In this document: piece by piece, positions 25,923 to 34,857 of the stretch
Numbering within the stretch: position 1 is the first letter of the stretch
Layout of the letters: every line of letters begins with the position of its first letter
Origin: Streptomyces sp. Tu6071
GTDB lineage: Bacteria > Actinomycetota > Actinomycetes > Streptomycetales > Streptomycetaceae
Assembly: GCF_000213055.1 (NCBI RefSeq)
Contig: NZ_CM001165.1
Span: forward strand, 4,114,945 to 4,178,944
Direction of reading: 5' to 3'
DNA: 64,000 bases
The notes under the pieces: model-generated
What the model saw: the letters and a program-made list of their open reading frames with translations, nothing else
Databases searched by the model: none
Told to the model about the DNA's origin: nothing
Translations under genes and position numbers: made by a program

Positions 25923-27545
25923 TCACTCGCCGGGACGTTCGTCCGGCCCGCACCGGCCCCCCGTCTCCGGTGCCCCGCACGGGAGTTGGCGCTGGCGCAG
26001 GATCGCGTTCGTGCCGGGTCCCGTCGTCAGGTAGTCGAGGAAACCCGCCGCCGGGGACGTCTCGGGCGGGGTCCCGTACGTGTACGCGTACTCGACGGCC
26101 GTGAAGGGGTAGTCGGGCGTACGGGCCGTGGGCGCCGTGCCGCCGATCGTGAGGGCGCGGACCTCGCGCGGGAGGGTGTCCGCGCGGCGCTCCGCGTAGC
26201 CGATCGCCCCGGGGGTCCCGGCGACCGTGCGCAACAAGGCTTCCGTGGACGGGCGTTCGCAACGCAGGAGGGCGACGTCCGCGTTGGTGCGGCTGCGGCA
26301 GTCGGGGGCGGTGACCGCGGGTTCGCCCTCCCCCTCGTGCAGCAGCGTGTGCTCGAAGGTGGCGCGGGTGCCCGAGCCCGAGGTGCGCGAGACGACGGTG
26401 ACGGGCAGGTCGGGCGCCTTCTCGCCCTTCCAGCCCTTGAGCTGCTTCCAGTGGGTGAGGTCGCCGAGGAAGATCGCGCGGATCTCGTCCGGAGTCAGGT
26501 CGCGGCGGGGGAGCTCGGCGTTCACGACGACCGTGAAGGCCGTCAGCGCGACCGGGCGGCGCACCAGCCCCGGCGCCGCGTCGATCGCCGGGCCGTCCGA
26601 GAAGGCGATCACCGAGGGGAAACGGCCCTTCGCCGCGAGGCCCCGCTCGGTCAGTGTCTCGACGCCCTCGCCGCTCCCCGCGGCGCTCACCTCCACCTCG
26701 GCCCCCGGGCACTCCTCCTCGTACGCGCGCGCCGCGCCCCGCAGCGCCGGAGCGAAGGCCGTCGACCCGGTGAGCGTGAGGCGGCCCGTCGCACAGCCGA
26801 TCGGGAGGCGCTCGTCGGGCAGCAGGATGAGCGTCGCGAGGACGCACACGAAGGCGGTGAGCGCGCTGATGATCGCCCAGGCCCAGCGGGAAAGGAGCGG
26901 GGGCGTGTCGTCGGGGCTCAGCGCGCGGTTCGGCGTGACGCGGCCTTCGAGGAGACCGCCGCGGACCGTGACGGGGTCGCCGGGCGCGCCGCCGTCGAGG
27001 AGGACGAGAAGCTTGTAGTACTCGCCCCGGCCGAGCGGGACGCGCGGGATCTTGAGGGTGCCCTCGCTCCAGGCGAGCCCGGCGCCCGGCGTGAAGTGCG
27101 TGGCGAGGTGGTCGGAGCCGGGGCGCTGCGCGACGTCGAGGCCGCGCACGCGGCGGCCGGTGAACTCGGCGGTGAGGCCGTGGAGTTCGTGCCCGGTGTA
27201 GTGGGAGCTGTCGAGGAACTCGGCGCCGTCGTTCTCGACGCGGAGGAGGACGAGGCTGAGCGCGCGCCCGTGCGGGACACGCCCCTCCCCGTCGGGCCCG
27301 TCAGGGCCGTCGTCCCCGAGGCCGTCCTCGCCGAACCCGTCGAGCAGACCGAGGCTGCCCGGCGTGACGCGGCCCGTCGTACGGGCGCCCGCCCTGGCCC
27401 GTATCGGCATGTCCACCTGCACCCGGTAACCGAGGTGGCGGCGGCGCGGCACGCGGCGCTCGTACCAGAGCAGGACGATCGAGGCCGCGACACCGAGCAC
27501 GGCCGTGCCGATCGCGACGACGTTCTCCGCGCTGAACCAGTCCAC
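25923..27545 (-). CDS. Membrane-tethered PstS-like substrate-binding domain protein
   Basis: A 540-residue protein. One membrane helix at residues 5-27 (VVAIGTAVLGVAASIVLLWY) is followed by a cytosolic-looking region of about 240 residues, a second helix (WAIISALTAFVCVLATLILL, about 285-305) and a PstS-like periplasmic-binding fold to the end. The latter has LTGSTAFAPALRGAARAYEEE, VSAAGSGEGVETL, FLGDLTHWKQL and SRTSGSGTRATFEHTLL, which correspond to the phosphate-binding loops of the family. No pst transporter genes are nearby, so sensing rather than uptake is likely. GTG 27545 matches the hydrophobic N-terminus. Confidence 0.85.
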   Translation of the reverse strand: MDWFSAENVVAIGTAVLGVAASIVLLWYERRVPRRRHLGYRVQVDMPIRARAGARTTGRVTPGSLGLLDGFGEDGLGDDGPDGPDGEGRVPHGRALSLVLLRVENDGAEFLDSSHYTGHELHGLTAEFTGRRVRGLDVAQRPGSDHLATHFTPGAGLAWSEGTLKIPRVPLGRGEYYKLLVLLDGGAPGDPVTVRGGLLEGRVTPNRALSPDDTPPLLSRWAWAIISALTAFVCVLATLILLPDERLPIGCATGRLTLTGSTAFAPALRGAARAYEEECPGAEVEVSAAGSGEGVETLTERGLAAKGRFPSVIAFSDGPAIDAAPGLVRRPVALTAFTVVVNAELPRRDLTPDEIRAIFLGDLTHWKQLKGWKGEKAPDLPVTVVSRTSGSGTRATFEHTLLHEGEGEPAVTAPDCRSRTNADVALLRCERPSTEALLRTVAGTPGAIGYAERRADTLPREVRALTIGGTAPTARTPDYPFTAVEYAYTYGTPPETSPAAGFLDYLTTGPGTNAILRQRQLPCGAPETGGRCGPDERPGE

Positions 27546-27833
27546 GGCACGCCCCCCGAAGCCAGGCCCCGGGCGCCGGTTCCCCCGTCCCCGGCGCCTC
27601 GGGGCGTACAACGTAAGCGGGACGGTGCGGGGGAGGACCCCGGGGAACGGAGTGCTCGGCCAGTGTTTACCGGGTGTTCGCCGCCGGGGGAGAACGTTCA
27701 GTTCCGCATACGCGGTACGGGGGCACGCCTCCCCCCGCCCCCGCCCCCGTACGACACTCTGTCGCCCGCGCCCCCCGCCCCGGCGACGCATCGCCCGTAC
27801 CCGGCGCCCGTTCCCGTCTCCTAGCCTGGCGGC

Positions 27834-29219
27834 ATGACCGCTCAGCAGCCTCAGCAGGCCCCGTACGTCCCCCAGCCCGACCCCGTCCGCGGTGCCGCCG
27901 TCAAGGCCGCCGACCGCGCGCACGTCTTCCACTCGTGGTCCGCGCAGGAGCTCATCGACCCGCTCGCCGTCGCGGGTGCGCGGGGCTCGTACTTCTGGGA
28001 CTACGAGGGGCGCCGCTACCTCGACTTCACGAGCGGCCTCGTCTTCACGAACATCGGCTACCAGCACCCGAAGGTCGTCGCGGCGATCCAGGAGCAGGCG
28101 GCCTCGCTGACGACCTTCGCGCCCGCCTTCGCGATCGAGGCGCGCTCGGAGGCGGCGCGGCGCATCGCGGAGCGCACGCCCGGCGATCTCGACAAGATCT
28201 TCTTCACCAACGGCGGCGCGGAGGCGGTCGAGAACGCGGTCCGCATGGCGCGGGTGCACACGAAGCGGCCGAAGGTCCTGAGCGCGTACCGCTCGTACCA
28301 CGGTGCGACCGCGGCGGCGATCAACGTGACGGGTGACCCCCGTCGTTGGGCCAACGACCAGGGCTCGGCGGGGACGGTCCACTTCTGGGCGCCGTTCCTC
28401 TACCGCACCGCGTTCTACGCCGCGAACGAGGCCGAGGAGTGCGAGCGCGCGCTCCAGCACTTGGCCGACACGATCGCGTACGAGGGGCCCTCGACGATCG
28501 CCGCGCTCGTGCTCGAAAGCGTGCCGGGGACGGCGGGGATCATGGTGCCGCCCGCCGGATACCTGCGCGGGGTGCGGGAGTTGTGCGATCAGTACGGGAT
28601 CGTCTTCGTGCTCGACGAGGTGATGGCGGGCTTCGGGCGGACGGGCAGGTGGTTCGCGGCGGAGCACTTCGACGTCGTCCCGGATCTGCTGACCTTCGCG
28701 AAGGGCGTGAACTCGGGGTACGTGCCGCTCGGCGGGGTCGCGATCGGCGGGCGGATCGCGGACACGTTCGCGCGCACGCCGTACCCCGGCGGCCTCACGT
28801 ACTCCGGGCACCCGCTGGCCTGCGCGGCGGCGGTCGCGACGATCGACGTCATGGAGGAGGAGGGGATCGTCGAGGGCGCCGAGCGGCTCGGGCGCGAGGT
28901 CGTCGAGCCCGCGCTGCGGGACCTCGCCGCGCGCCACCCGAGCGTGGGCGAGGTGCGGGGCCTCGGCATGTTCTGGGCGCTCGAACTCGTACGGGACCGG
29001 GAGACGCGCGAGCCGCTGACCCCGTACAACGCGAGCGGCGAGGCGGCGGCGCCGATGGCGGCCTTCGCGGCGGAGGCGAAGAAGCACGGCCTGTGGCCGT
29101 TCGTGAACATGAACAGGACGCACGTGGTGCCGCCGCTGAACGTGACGGAGGCGGAGCTGAAGGAGGGCTTCGCGGCCCTGGACGCGGCGCTGGGGGTGGC
29201 GGACGGGTTCGTGGGGTGA
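27834..29219 (+). CDS. Class III (aspartate aminotransferase family) PLP aminotransferase
   Basis: A 461-residue omega-type aminotransferase. Seen: GSYFWDYEGRRYLDFTSGL, FFTNGGAEAVENAVRMAR (phosphate-cup), SYRSYHGATAAA-like YRSYHGATAAA, VFVLDEVMAGFGRTG (PLP-pyridine Asp) and TFAKGVNSGYVPLGG with the Schiff-base lysine. Relatives use beta-alanine, taurine, GABA or similar amines with pyruvate or 2-oxoglutarate. The following GntR regulator suggests catabolic, substrate-induced expression; the substrate is not known. ATG 27834 lies six bases after TAGCCT (27822-27827), a leaderless start. Confidence 0.95.
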   Translation: MTAQQPQQAPYVPQPDPVRGAAVKAADRAHVFHSWSAQELIDPLAVAGARGSYFWDYEGRRYLDFTSGLVFTNIGYQHPKVVAAIQEQAASLTTFAPAFAIEARSEAARRIAERTPGDLDKIFFTNGGAEAVENAVRMARVHTKRPKVLSAYRSYHGATAAAINVTGDPRRWANDQGSAGTVHFWAPFLYRTAFYAANEAEECERALQHLADTIAYEGPSTIAALVLESVPGTAGIMVPPAGYLRGVRELCDQYGIVFVLDEVMAGFGRTGRWFAAEHFDVVPDLLTFAKGVNSGYVPLGGVAIGGRIADTFARTPYPGGLTYSGHPLACAAAVATIDVMEEEGIVEGAERLGREVVEPALRDLAARHPSVGEVRGLGMFWALELVRDRETREPLTPYNASGEAAAPMAAFAAEAKKHGLWPFVNMNRTHVVPPLNVTEAELKEGFAALDAALGVADGFVG

Positions 29220-29426
29220 CGGGCCCGGCGGGGGTGGTCCGGAAGGGCTGCGGCGGCGGGTCCGGGGCGGTGCACGTGGTCCGGACCTGCCTTCCCGCCC
29301 CTCGTCTTCACCCCCCTGACCTCACTCGTTCCCATGTGAATTCCTTTCGGGCCGGTACGCGCGGGTAGGGTGACGGGCGTGTCATGGCAGGCTCCGGCAA
29401 GGGGGGCCGGGTGGGAAGGACGTGGG

Positions 29427-30140
29427 ATGCGCGGTGAGGGCGCGGGGATCGTCACGCGCAGCACGCTGCGGCAGCAGATCGCGGACGCGCTGCGGGACGA
29501 GGTCCTCTCGGGGCGGCTCGCTCCCGGGCAGGAGTTCACCGTCAAGGAGATCGCCGAGGGCTTCGGGGTCTCCGCGACGCCCGTGCGCGAGGCGCTCGTG
29601 GACCTCTCCGCGCAGGGGCTGCTCGACTCCGTGCAGCACCGGGGCTTCCGCGTGCACACCTTCTCGCTCGACGACTTCCGCACCATGATCGAGGCCCGCT
29701 GCCTCGTCTCGGACGCCGTCTTCGGCGGGATAGCCGCCGAGGCGCTGCTCGCGGGGGCGCCGGGCGTGCTCGCCTCCGTACGGCGCAGGGGCGAGGAGGC
29801 GCAGCGCGCGGCGGCGGCCGGGGACCTCAACGTGCTCATCGGCTACGACCTGCGGTTCTGGCGCGAGCTGAGCGCCGTCTTCGGGAACGCGTACCTCACC
29901 GACTTCCTGCACCGCCTGCGCGTGCAGTCCTGGGTCAGCACCGTGCCCTTCCTGCGCCGCCAGGACGACCTGCGCGGGCTCCTGTGGACGGGACACGGGC
30001 ACCTCGTCGAGACGCTGCTCGGCGGGGACGCCCAGGCGGCCCGCGCGATCATCACGACCTACAACGAGGAGTCGCTGCGGCTCGTCGAGGCGCTCGCGAG
30101 CGGCGGCACGGGCAACGGGGTGCGGACGCAGGGGTTCTGA
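29427..30140 (+). CDS. GntR-family regulator (FadR/FCD type)
   Basis: A 237-residue regulator. An N-terminal winged helix (STLRQQIADALRDEVLSGRL, LAPGQEFTVKEIAEGFGVSATPVREALV) is followed by an all-helical FCD ligand domain (DDFRTMIEARCLVSDAV, HRLRVQSWVSTVPFL, GHGHLVETLLGGD). ATG 29427 has the RBS GGAAGGA six bases upstream; a possible alternative leaderless GTG at 29379, seven bases after TAGGGT, would add sixteen residues. Located downstream of the class III aminotransferase on the same strand and probably regulates it, sensing an organic-acid or amino-acid-like ligand. Confidence 0.93.
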   Translation: MRGEGAGIVTRSTLRQQIADALRDEVLSGRLAPGQEFTVKEIAEGFGVSATPVREALVDLSAQGLLDSVQHRGFRVHTFSLDDFRTMIEARCLVSDAVFGGIAAEALLAGAPGVLASVRRRGEEAQRAAAAGDLNVLIGYDLRFWRELSAVFGNAYLTDFLHRLRVQSWVSTVPFLRRQDDLRGLLWTGHGHLVETLLGGDAQAARAIITTYNEESLRLVEALASGGTGNGVRTQGF

Positions 30141-30314
30141 GGGCGCATCGCGGGGGGTACGGGTGCGGTACGGGGTCCGTACGGGCCGGTGCGTCGCCGG
30201 TACGGGGCTCTGCGTCGCCGGTACGGGCCGATCGCGGGACCCGGGGCACGGGGCGGCCCGTACCGCACTACGCTTGCGGGACCCGCCCGCCCGTGGAGAG
30301 CGAGGAGACGTCTC

Positions 30315-30965
30315 TTGGCCTGTGACCTGTGGCTCGTCCCCCTGGTCGACGTGCTGTGCCACAGCCCCGACAACCCCTTCGCCGAGGAGATCGCGCGGTA
30401 CGACAAGGCGCTCGGCGAGGCGGGGCTGCCGCCGGTCCCGGTGTACGCGTACATGCCGGGCCTGAGCGGGGACGTCGCCCCCGTCGCGGGCTTCGACTAC
30501 GAGGCGCTGCACTTCCTGCGCCGCGCCTACCTGCTCAAGCTGTGCGGGCTCGCGGTGACACCGGTCGACGAACTCGGCGGCGACTACGAGCAGTTGCTGG
30601 AGATGTTCGAGGAGGCGGCGCAGCAGTCGCACCTCGTGTGGCACTACGACCACGCGGGGGCGTACGTGCCGCTCGACTTCCCCGCCCCGCTGGCGGACGA
30701 CGAACTCCTCGCGGGCGGCGGCCCCTTGGGCTCGGCGCACGGGCTGCTCCGCGAACTGGAACTGGTCGCGCCCGACTTGGGCATCAACCCGGCCAACCCC
30801 CCGGCCCCGCCCCCGCCGCCCCCGGGCCCGACGGACCTGGAGGAGCCGGCCGCGCCCCCACCCCCGGACGACAGCCCCTTCGCGCGCGAACGCCACGTGT
30901 GGCTGGGGCTGCACGCGGCGGCGACGAGGAGCTTGGCGCAGGGGGCGATGATCGTCTTCAGCTGA
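30315..30965 (+). CDS. Conserved hypothetical protein with Pro-rich linker
   Basis: A 216-residue protein not assigned to a named family. It starts MACDLWLVPLVDVLCHSPDNPFAEE (TTG start 30315, RBS GAGGAG seven bases upstream). A compact N-terminal region (residues 1-150) with many aromatic and acidic residues is joined by a run of Pro (about 158-190) to a conserved-looking end FARERHVWLGLHAAATRSL and a closing MIVFS. No signal peptide or membrane helix. It is followed directly by the hairpin-repeat array. Function unknown; genus-level conservation is my impression from family memory. Confidence 0.8.
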   Translation: MACDLWLVPLVDVLCHSPDNPFAEEIARYDKALGEAGLPPVPVYAYMPGLSGDVAPVAGFDYEALHFLRRAYLLKLCGLAVTPVDELGGDYEQLLEMFEEAAQQSHLVWHYDHAGAYVPLDFPAPLADDELLAGGGPLGSAHGLLRELELVAPDLGINPANPPAPPPPPPGPTDLEEPAAPPPPDDSPFARERHVWLGLHAAATRSLAQGAMIVFS

Positions 30966-31007
30966 CCCCCTCGCAGGGGCGGCCAGGGCGGGCCACCCAC
31001 CCCCGGG

Positions 31008-31630
31008 GGCTCCGCCCCCGGCCCCCGTTCCGGGGGCTGCGCCCCCGGGCCCTGTTCCGGGGCTGAGCCCCCGGGTCCCGCTTTATGGCTGCGCCCCCGG
31101 GCCCTCGTTCGGGGGATGCGCCCCCGGGCCCCGGTTCCGGGGCTGCGCCCCGGGCCCTGCTTGGGGGCTGTGCCCCGGGTCCCCGTTCGGGGGCTGTGCC
31201 CCGGGCCCCCTGTTCCGGGGTTGCGCCACCGGGCCCTGCTTGGGGCTGTGCCTCGGGCTCTGGTTGGGGGCTGCGCCTCGGGCCCGTTGTGGGGCTGTGT
31301 CTCCGGGCCCCGCTTTGGGGCTGCGCTCCCGGGCCCCTGCTCCAGGGCCGTGCCCCGGAGCCCCGTTTTGGGGCTGTGCTCCGGCCCCCCGCCTGGGGAC
31401 TGCGCCCTCGGCCCCCCGTTTTGGGGCTGTGCCCCGGCCCCCGTTTCGGGGCTGCGTCCCGTCCCCGGCCCCTCGCTTGGGAGCTATGCCCCGGCCCCCG
31501 TTTCGGGGCTGCGTCCCGTCCCCGGCCCCTCGCTTGGGAGCTATGCCCCGGCCCCCGTTTCGGGGCTGTGCCCCCGCCCCTCGCTTCCGGGCTGCCCCGC
31601 CCCCGCTTCCGGGCTGTGCCCGCCGCCTCC
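31008..31630. repeat. Array of about 24 GGGGCTGYGCCCC hairpin repeats between convergent genes
   Basis: A 26-bp unit of the form GGGGCTGTGCCCCGGGCCC plus a CTTTC-like linker recurs about 24 times in one orientation, from the canonical CCGGGGGCTCCGCCCCCGG at about 31010 to degenerate copies at 31630. Each unit can fold into GGGGC/GCCCC. It includes an exact 57-bp duplication (31441-31497 and 31498-31554, with a third partial copy at 31555). It fills the 712-bp spacer between the gene ending at 30965 and the leftward SLATT gene ending at 31678. Frames through it encode only monotonous Pro/Gly/Leu peptides and are not taken as genes. Confidence 0.9.
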
Positions 31631-31677
31631 GGTCAGGGGTTGCGTTGTTGTCGTGGTGGGGGAGTGGGGGCCGGTTT

Positions 31678-32439
31678 TTATCTTGGTTCCGGGGGGCGTT
31701 GTCGCGGCATGTTCGGCCTTGCTCCCGGGGGGAGTGGGAAGCGGCCCTGGGGCAGGGGGTCCGGGCGGCCCGGCAGGGGGACCGCGCCCGAGGCCGACTG
31801 CGTGGCGAGCGGGGTCGGGCCCGTACCGAACTCGACCATCCAGTCCGCCGTTTCCGCCCGCACCAGCTCCGTCACGTCCTCCGTGAAGCGCCGCAGGACC
31901 GACAGGCACCGCTCCGTCGCCTCGGAGGCCGTGCCCTCCGCCGGGCCCAGGACCTCCCGGACGCTCTCCGACGCCCAGTCGAACTGGAGGATCTGGAGCC
32001 TGCGCTGCACCGCCTGCGCCGTCGCCACATCCCGCATCCACCCCGAGCCGAGCCCGAGGTACCTGTCGAGCCCCACGCACCCCGCCGCGAGCAACAGCGC
32101 CAGGTACCCCCACGGCGCGAGCCCCGTCAGCGCCCCCGCGAGGTCGAGGATCGGCAGCGCCGCCCCCGCCATCACCCCGAGCGCGGCGGCGAGGCGGAGC
32201 AGCCGGGCCAGGCGCCGCTTCCAGTAGCGGTCGTGCAGGTACCACTCGGCCGTCGCGAGCGCCCCCGCCTCCACCCACTGGTACAGCTCGTCGAGCCGCT
32301 CGGCGGGCTCGCCCCAGTCCCCGAGCGGGAAGGGCCGCCCGGTCAGGTCGGGGCGGGCGGCCGTGGGGCCCCCTCGCCCGGCCCGCCGCGCTCGGGGGTC
32401 CTGGGGGGGACCCTCGGGCTGCATGTCCGGCTGACTCAC
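31678..32439 (-). CDS. SLATT-domain membrane protein
   Basis: A 253-residue protein of the SLATT type (SMODS- and SLOG-associating two-transmembrane domain). An N-terminal helix region (LDELYQWVEAGALATAEWYL) leads into two membrane helices (LRLAAALGVMAGAALPIL and WGYLALLLAAGCVGLDRYLGL), then a long amphipathic helix (MRDVATAQAVQRRLQILQFDW) and a C-terminal Pro/Gly tail. SLATT proteins in defence islands are proposed membrane pore effectors. Here no nucleotidyltransferase or SLOG partner is adjacent, and the gene sits next to ybaB-recR, so a housekeeping role is equally possible. GTG 32439 has the RBS GAGGGAGTGG. Confidence 0.82.
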   Translation of the reverse strand: MSQPDMQPEGPPQDPRARRAGRGGPTAARPDLTGRPFPLGDWGEPAERLDELYQWVEAGALATAEWYLHDRYWKRRLARLLRLAAALGVMAGAALPILDLAGALTGLAPWGYLALLLAAGCVGLDRYLGLGSGWMRDVATAQAVQRRLQILQFDWASESVREVLGPAEGTASEATERCLSVLRRFTEDVTELVRAETADWMVEFGTGPTPLATQSASGAVPLPGRPDPLPQGRFPLPPGARPNMPRQRPPEPR

Positions 32440-32779
32440 CCGTCCACTCCCTCTGCCTGCGGTACCGCTCCGCGTTCCGCGGGCGATTGGTGCGATTGGT
32501 GCAAGGCTCCTTCCTACCGCCGGGCGAGTGGCGAGGAGCGCCGATTCAAACCTTTTCCGCCCGGACGAGCGGTCTGGTCAGGTATAGGACCGTGTCCGGG
32601 ATCACTCGAAAGAGTGCCGGGGCACGGGGCACGCTGCTCACGTAGGCTCGACGCGGGTGGAATCGACGGCGGTGGTACGCGGATCGCGCGAGCGCCGTAC
32701 GAGTCCGCCCTGCCAGCCGTACGACCCCGTACGGGCCGTGCGACCGTGCGGCCCGACCCAGCAGCCAGGAGAGCTGATC
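32440..32779. promoter_or_regulatory. Divergent spacer between the SLATT gene and ybaB
   Basis: A 340-bp spacer with no gene. It holds a 9-bp tandem duplication GCGATTGGT (32483-32500) in the SLATT upstream region and an AT-richer patch with TATAGG (32583-32588) that could be a -10 box for ybaB-recR. TTCAAACC at 32544 was checked as a tRNA T-loop and does not fit. Confidence 0.4.
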
Positions 32780-33118
32780 GTGATTCCCGGTGGTGGCCAG
32801 CCCAATATGCAGCAGCTGCTCCAGCAGGCCCAGAAGATGCAGCAGGACCTCGCCCGCGCCCAGGAGGAGCTGGCGGCGACCGAGGTCGACGGGCAGGCGG
32901 GCGGCGGCCTCGTGAAGGCCACGGTCAACGGCTCCGGCGAGCTGAAGGGCCTGGTCATCGACCCCAAGGCGGTCGACCCGGAGGACACCGAGACCCTGGC
33001 GGACCTCGTCGTCGCCGCAGTCCAGGCGGCGAACGAGAACGCGCAGCAGCTCCAGCAGCAGAAGCTCGGCCCGCTGGCCCAGGGCCTCGGCGGCGGCATC
33101 CCCGGCCTGCCCTTCTGA
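32780..33118 (+). CDS. ybaB: YbaB/EbfC-family nucleoid-associated protein
   Basis: A 112-residue DNA-binding protein that coats DNA as a dimer. The typical opening [20 protein letters not shown] is followed by a coiled coil ([16 protein letters not shown]), a beta-rich core with [18 protein letters not shown], and a Gln-rich helix and Gly/Leu tail. GTG 32780 has AGGAG nine bases upstream. As in most bacteria the gene precedes recR, 304 bases away; the usual dnaX is not adjacent. Regulation by sporulation signals cannot be judged. Confidence 0.95.
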   Translation: MIPGGGQPNMQQLLQQAQKMQQDLARAQEELAATEVDGQAGGGLVKATVNGSGELKGLVIDPKAVDPEDTETLADLVVAAVQAANENAQQLQQQKLGPLAQGLGGGIPGLPF

Positions 33119-33421
33119 ACCGGCCGAACCCGGGGGGACCCGGGGGAATCCGGGGGGAACCCGGGGGAACGCTGACCCGGGGGAACGCCGCATCCGGCTG
33201 AACCCGGGAAACGCCGGACCCGGCTGAACCCGGCGAAACATCGGGGGGAATTCAGGGATGCCCCTGAGGTCCCCTCAGGGGTCCACCCCGAAGGAACCCG
33301 GATCTTCACCGAAGCGGGTTCCCCCGGCCCTCCGGGCCCCCTACCGTGAGACACGACCGTCCGTTCCGGACCGGCGCGCGACCACCGCGTGCCCCGGCGC
33401 GGACACAGGAAAGGCGATCCG

Positions 33422-34021
33422 TTGTACGAAGGCGTGGTCCAGGACCTCATCGACGAACTGGGCAGGCTCCCCGGCGTCGGTCCCAAGAGTGCGCAGCGGA
33501 TCGCCTTCCACATCCTCCAGACCGAGCCGGCCGACGTGCGCCGGCTCGCGAACGCGTTGATGGAGGTGAAGGCGAAGGTCCGCTTCTGCGCGGTCTGCGG
33601 GAACGTGGCCCAGGAGGAGCACTGCAACATCTGCCGCGACCCGCGCCGCGATCCCGCCGTCATCTGCGTCGTGGAGGAGCCGAAGGACGTCGTCGCGATC
33701 GAGCGGACGCGAGAGTTCCGGGGCAGGTACCACGTGCTCGGCGGGGCGATCAGCCCCATCGAGGGTGTCGGCCCCGACGATCTGCGCATCCGCGAACTGC
33801 TCGCCCGCCTCGCCGACGGCACGGTGACCGAGCTGATCCTCGCGACGGACCCGAACCTGGAGGGCGAGGCCACGGCGACGTACCTCGCCCGCATGATCAA
33901 GCCCATGGGCCTGCGCGTCACACGGCTGGCGAGCGGCCTCCCGGTCGGCGGTGACCTGGAGTACGCGGACGAGGTCACGCTCGGCCGGGCCTTCGAAGGG
34001 AGACGACTCCTCGATGTCTGA
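33422..34021 (+). CDS. recR: Recombination mediator protein RecR
   Basis: A 199-residue protein of the RecFOR pathway that helps load RecA on gapped single-stranded DNA. Seen: the helix-hairpin-helix [17 protein letters not shown], the C4 zinc finger ([17 protein letters not shown]), the Toprim domain starting [15 protein letters not shown] with [14 protein letters not shown], and the C-terminal Walker-B-like [24 protein letters not shown] 33422 is in the normal position for the family with AGGAAAGG eight bases before. It overlaps the DUF5063 gene by eight bases. Confidence 0.97.
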   Translation: MYEGVVQDLIDELGRLPGVGPKSAQRIAFHILQTEPADVRRLANALMEVKAKVRFCAVCGNVAQEEHCNICRDPRRDPAVICVVEEPKDVVAIERTREFRGRYHVLGGAISPIEGVGPDDLRIRELLARLADGTVTELILATDPNLEGEATATYLARMIKPMGLRVTRLASGLPVGGDLEYADEVTLGRAFEGRRLLDV

Positions 34022-34700
34022 GACCACGAGCAGGCCGGAAGCCGGCGCGCCCCTCGCACAGGCGGTGCGCGCGGACGGCTCCGACCCCGCCGACTTCTCC
34101 ACGCAGATCGCCGACCAGATCGAGAGCTTCCTCCTCGCGGTCACCGAGATCGCCAAGGGCGACGACCCGGACAGCGCCGTCCCCTACCTCCTCCTGGAGG
34201 TCTCGCAGCTCCTGCTCGCGGGCGGTCGCCTCGGCGCGTACGAGGACATCCTTCCCGACGAGCGGTACGAGCCCGATCTCGGCGACGAGCCGGACAGCGA
34301 CCCGCTCCGCGAGGGCCTGGCCGCGCTCCTCGACCCGGTCGACGTGTACTCCGAGGTCTTCGACCCGTACGAGCCCCGCAAGGCCCCCGTCGCGCACCGC
34401 CTCTCCGACGACCTCTCGGGCATCGTCACCGAGCTGCGCCACGGCCTCGCGCACTACCGCGCGGGGCGGGTCTCCGAGGCGCTGTGGTGGTGGCAGTTCT
34501 CGTACTTCACCAACTGGGGTCCGAGCGCGTCCGCCGCCCTGCGCGCCCTCCAGTCCCTCGTCGCCCACGTCCGCCTCGACCAGCCCCTCACCCCGCTCGA
34601 CGGCCTCGACACGGACCAGGAGCTGGACGGCGAGGACGAGTTGGCGGAGGAGGCGGGCCGCGTGATGCGCGCCGAGATCCTGGGCCGCGAGGCACGCTGA
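34014..34700 (+). CDS. DUF5063 family protein
   Basis: A 228-residue soluble, acidic protein of an actinobacterial family with unknown function, regularly found after recR. Seen: [56 protein letters not shown] and a [22 protein letters not shown] segment. ATG 34014 overlaps the end of recR by eight bases, so translation is coupled and a link to recombination or repair is suggested by context only. No membrane helix. Confidence 0.92.
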   Translation: MSETTSRPEAGAPLAQAVRADGSDPADFSTQIADQIESFLLAVTEIAKGDDPDSAVPYLLLEVSQLLLAGGRLGAYEDILPDERYEPDLGDEPDSDPLREGLAALLDPVDVYSEVFDPYEPRKAPVAHRLSDDLSGIVTELRHGLAHYRAGRVSEALWWWQFSYFTNWGPSASAALRALQSLVAHVRLDQPLTPLDGLDTDQELDGEDELAEEAGRVMRAEILGREAR

Positions 34701-34857
34701 GCGCTCGGGACGGCGGACGTGCCGGGGGCGTGAGGCCGCTGCCGAGGCGGGGCGGACCCTGGGCGGGACGGGGCCCGTGCCGCCCAGGGCCCGTGCGGGA
34801 CGGGGCTCCGTGTGCGGGCGGGCCACCTGCTTGAGGGGCCCTGTACGAGGCGCGCCC

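Noticed and set aside
31116..31886. Forward frames through the hairpin array encoding repetitive Pro/Gly/Leu peptides
   Set aside because: The three frames all give monotonous peptides because the DNA itself is repetitive. There is no RBS or family, and the array continues across frame changes.
32520..32570. TTCAAACC resembling a tRNA T-loop
   Set aside because: The flanking five bases on each side do not pair, and no acceptor, D or anticodon arm can be built on either strand.
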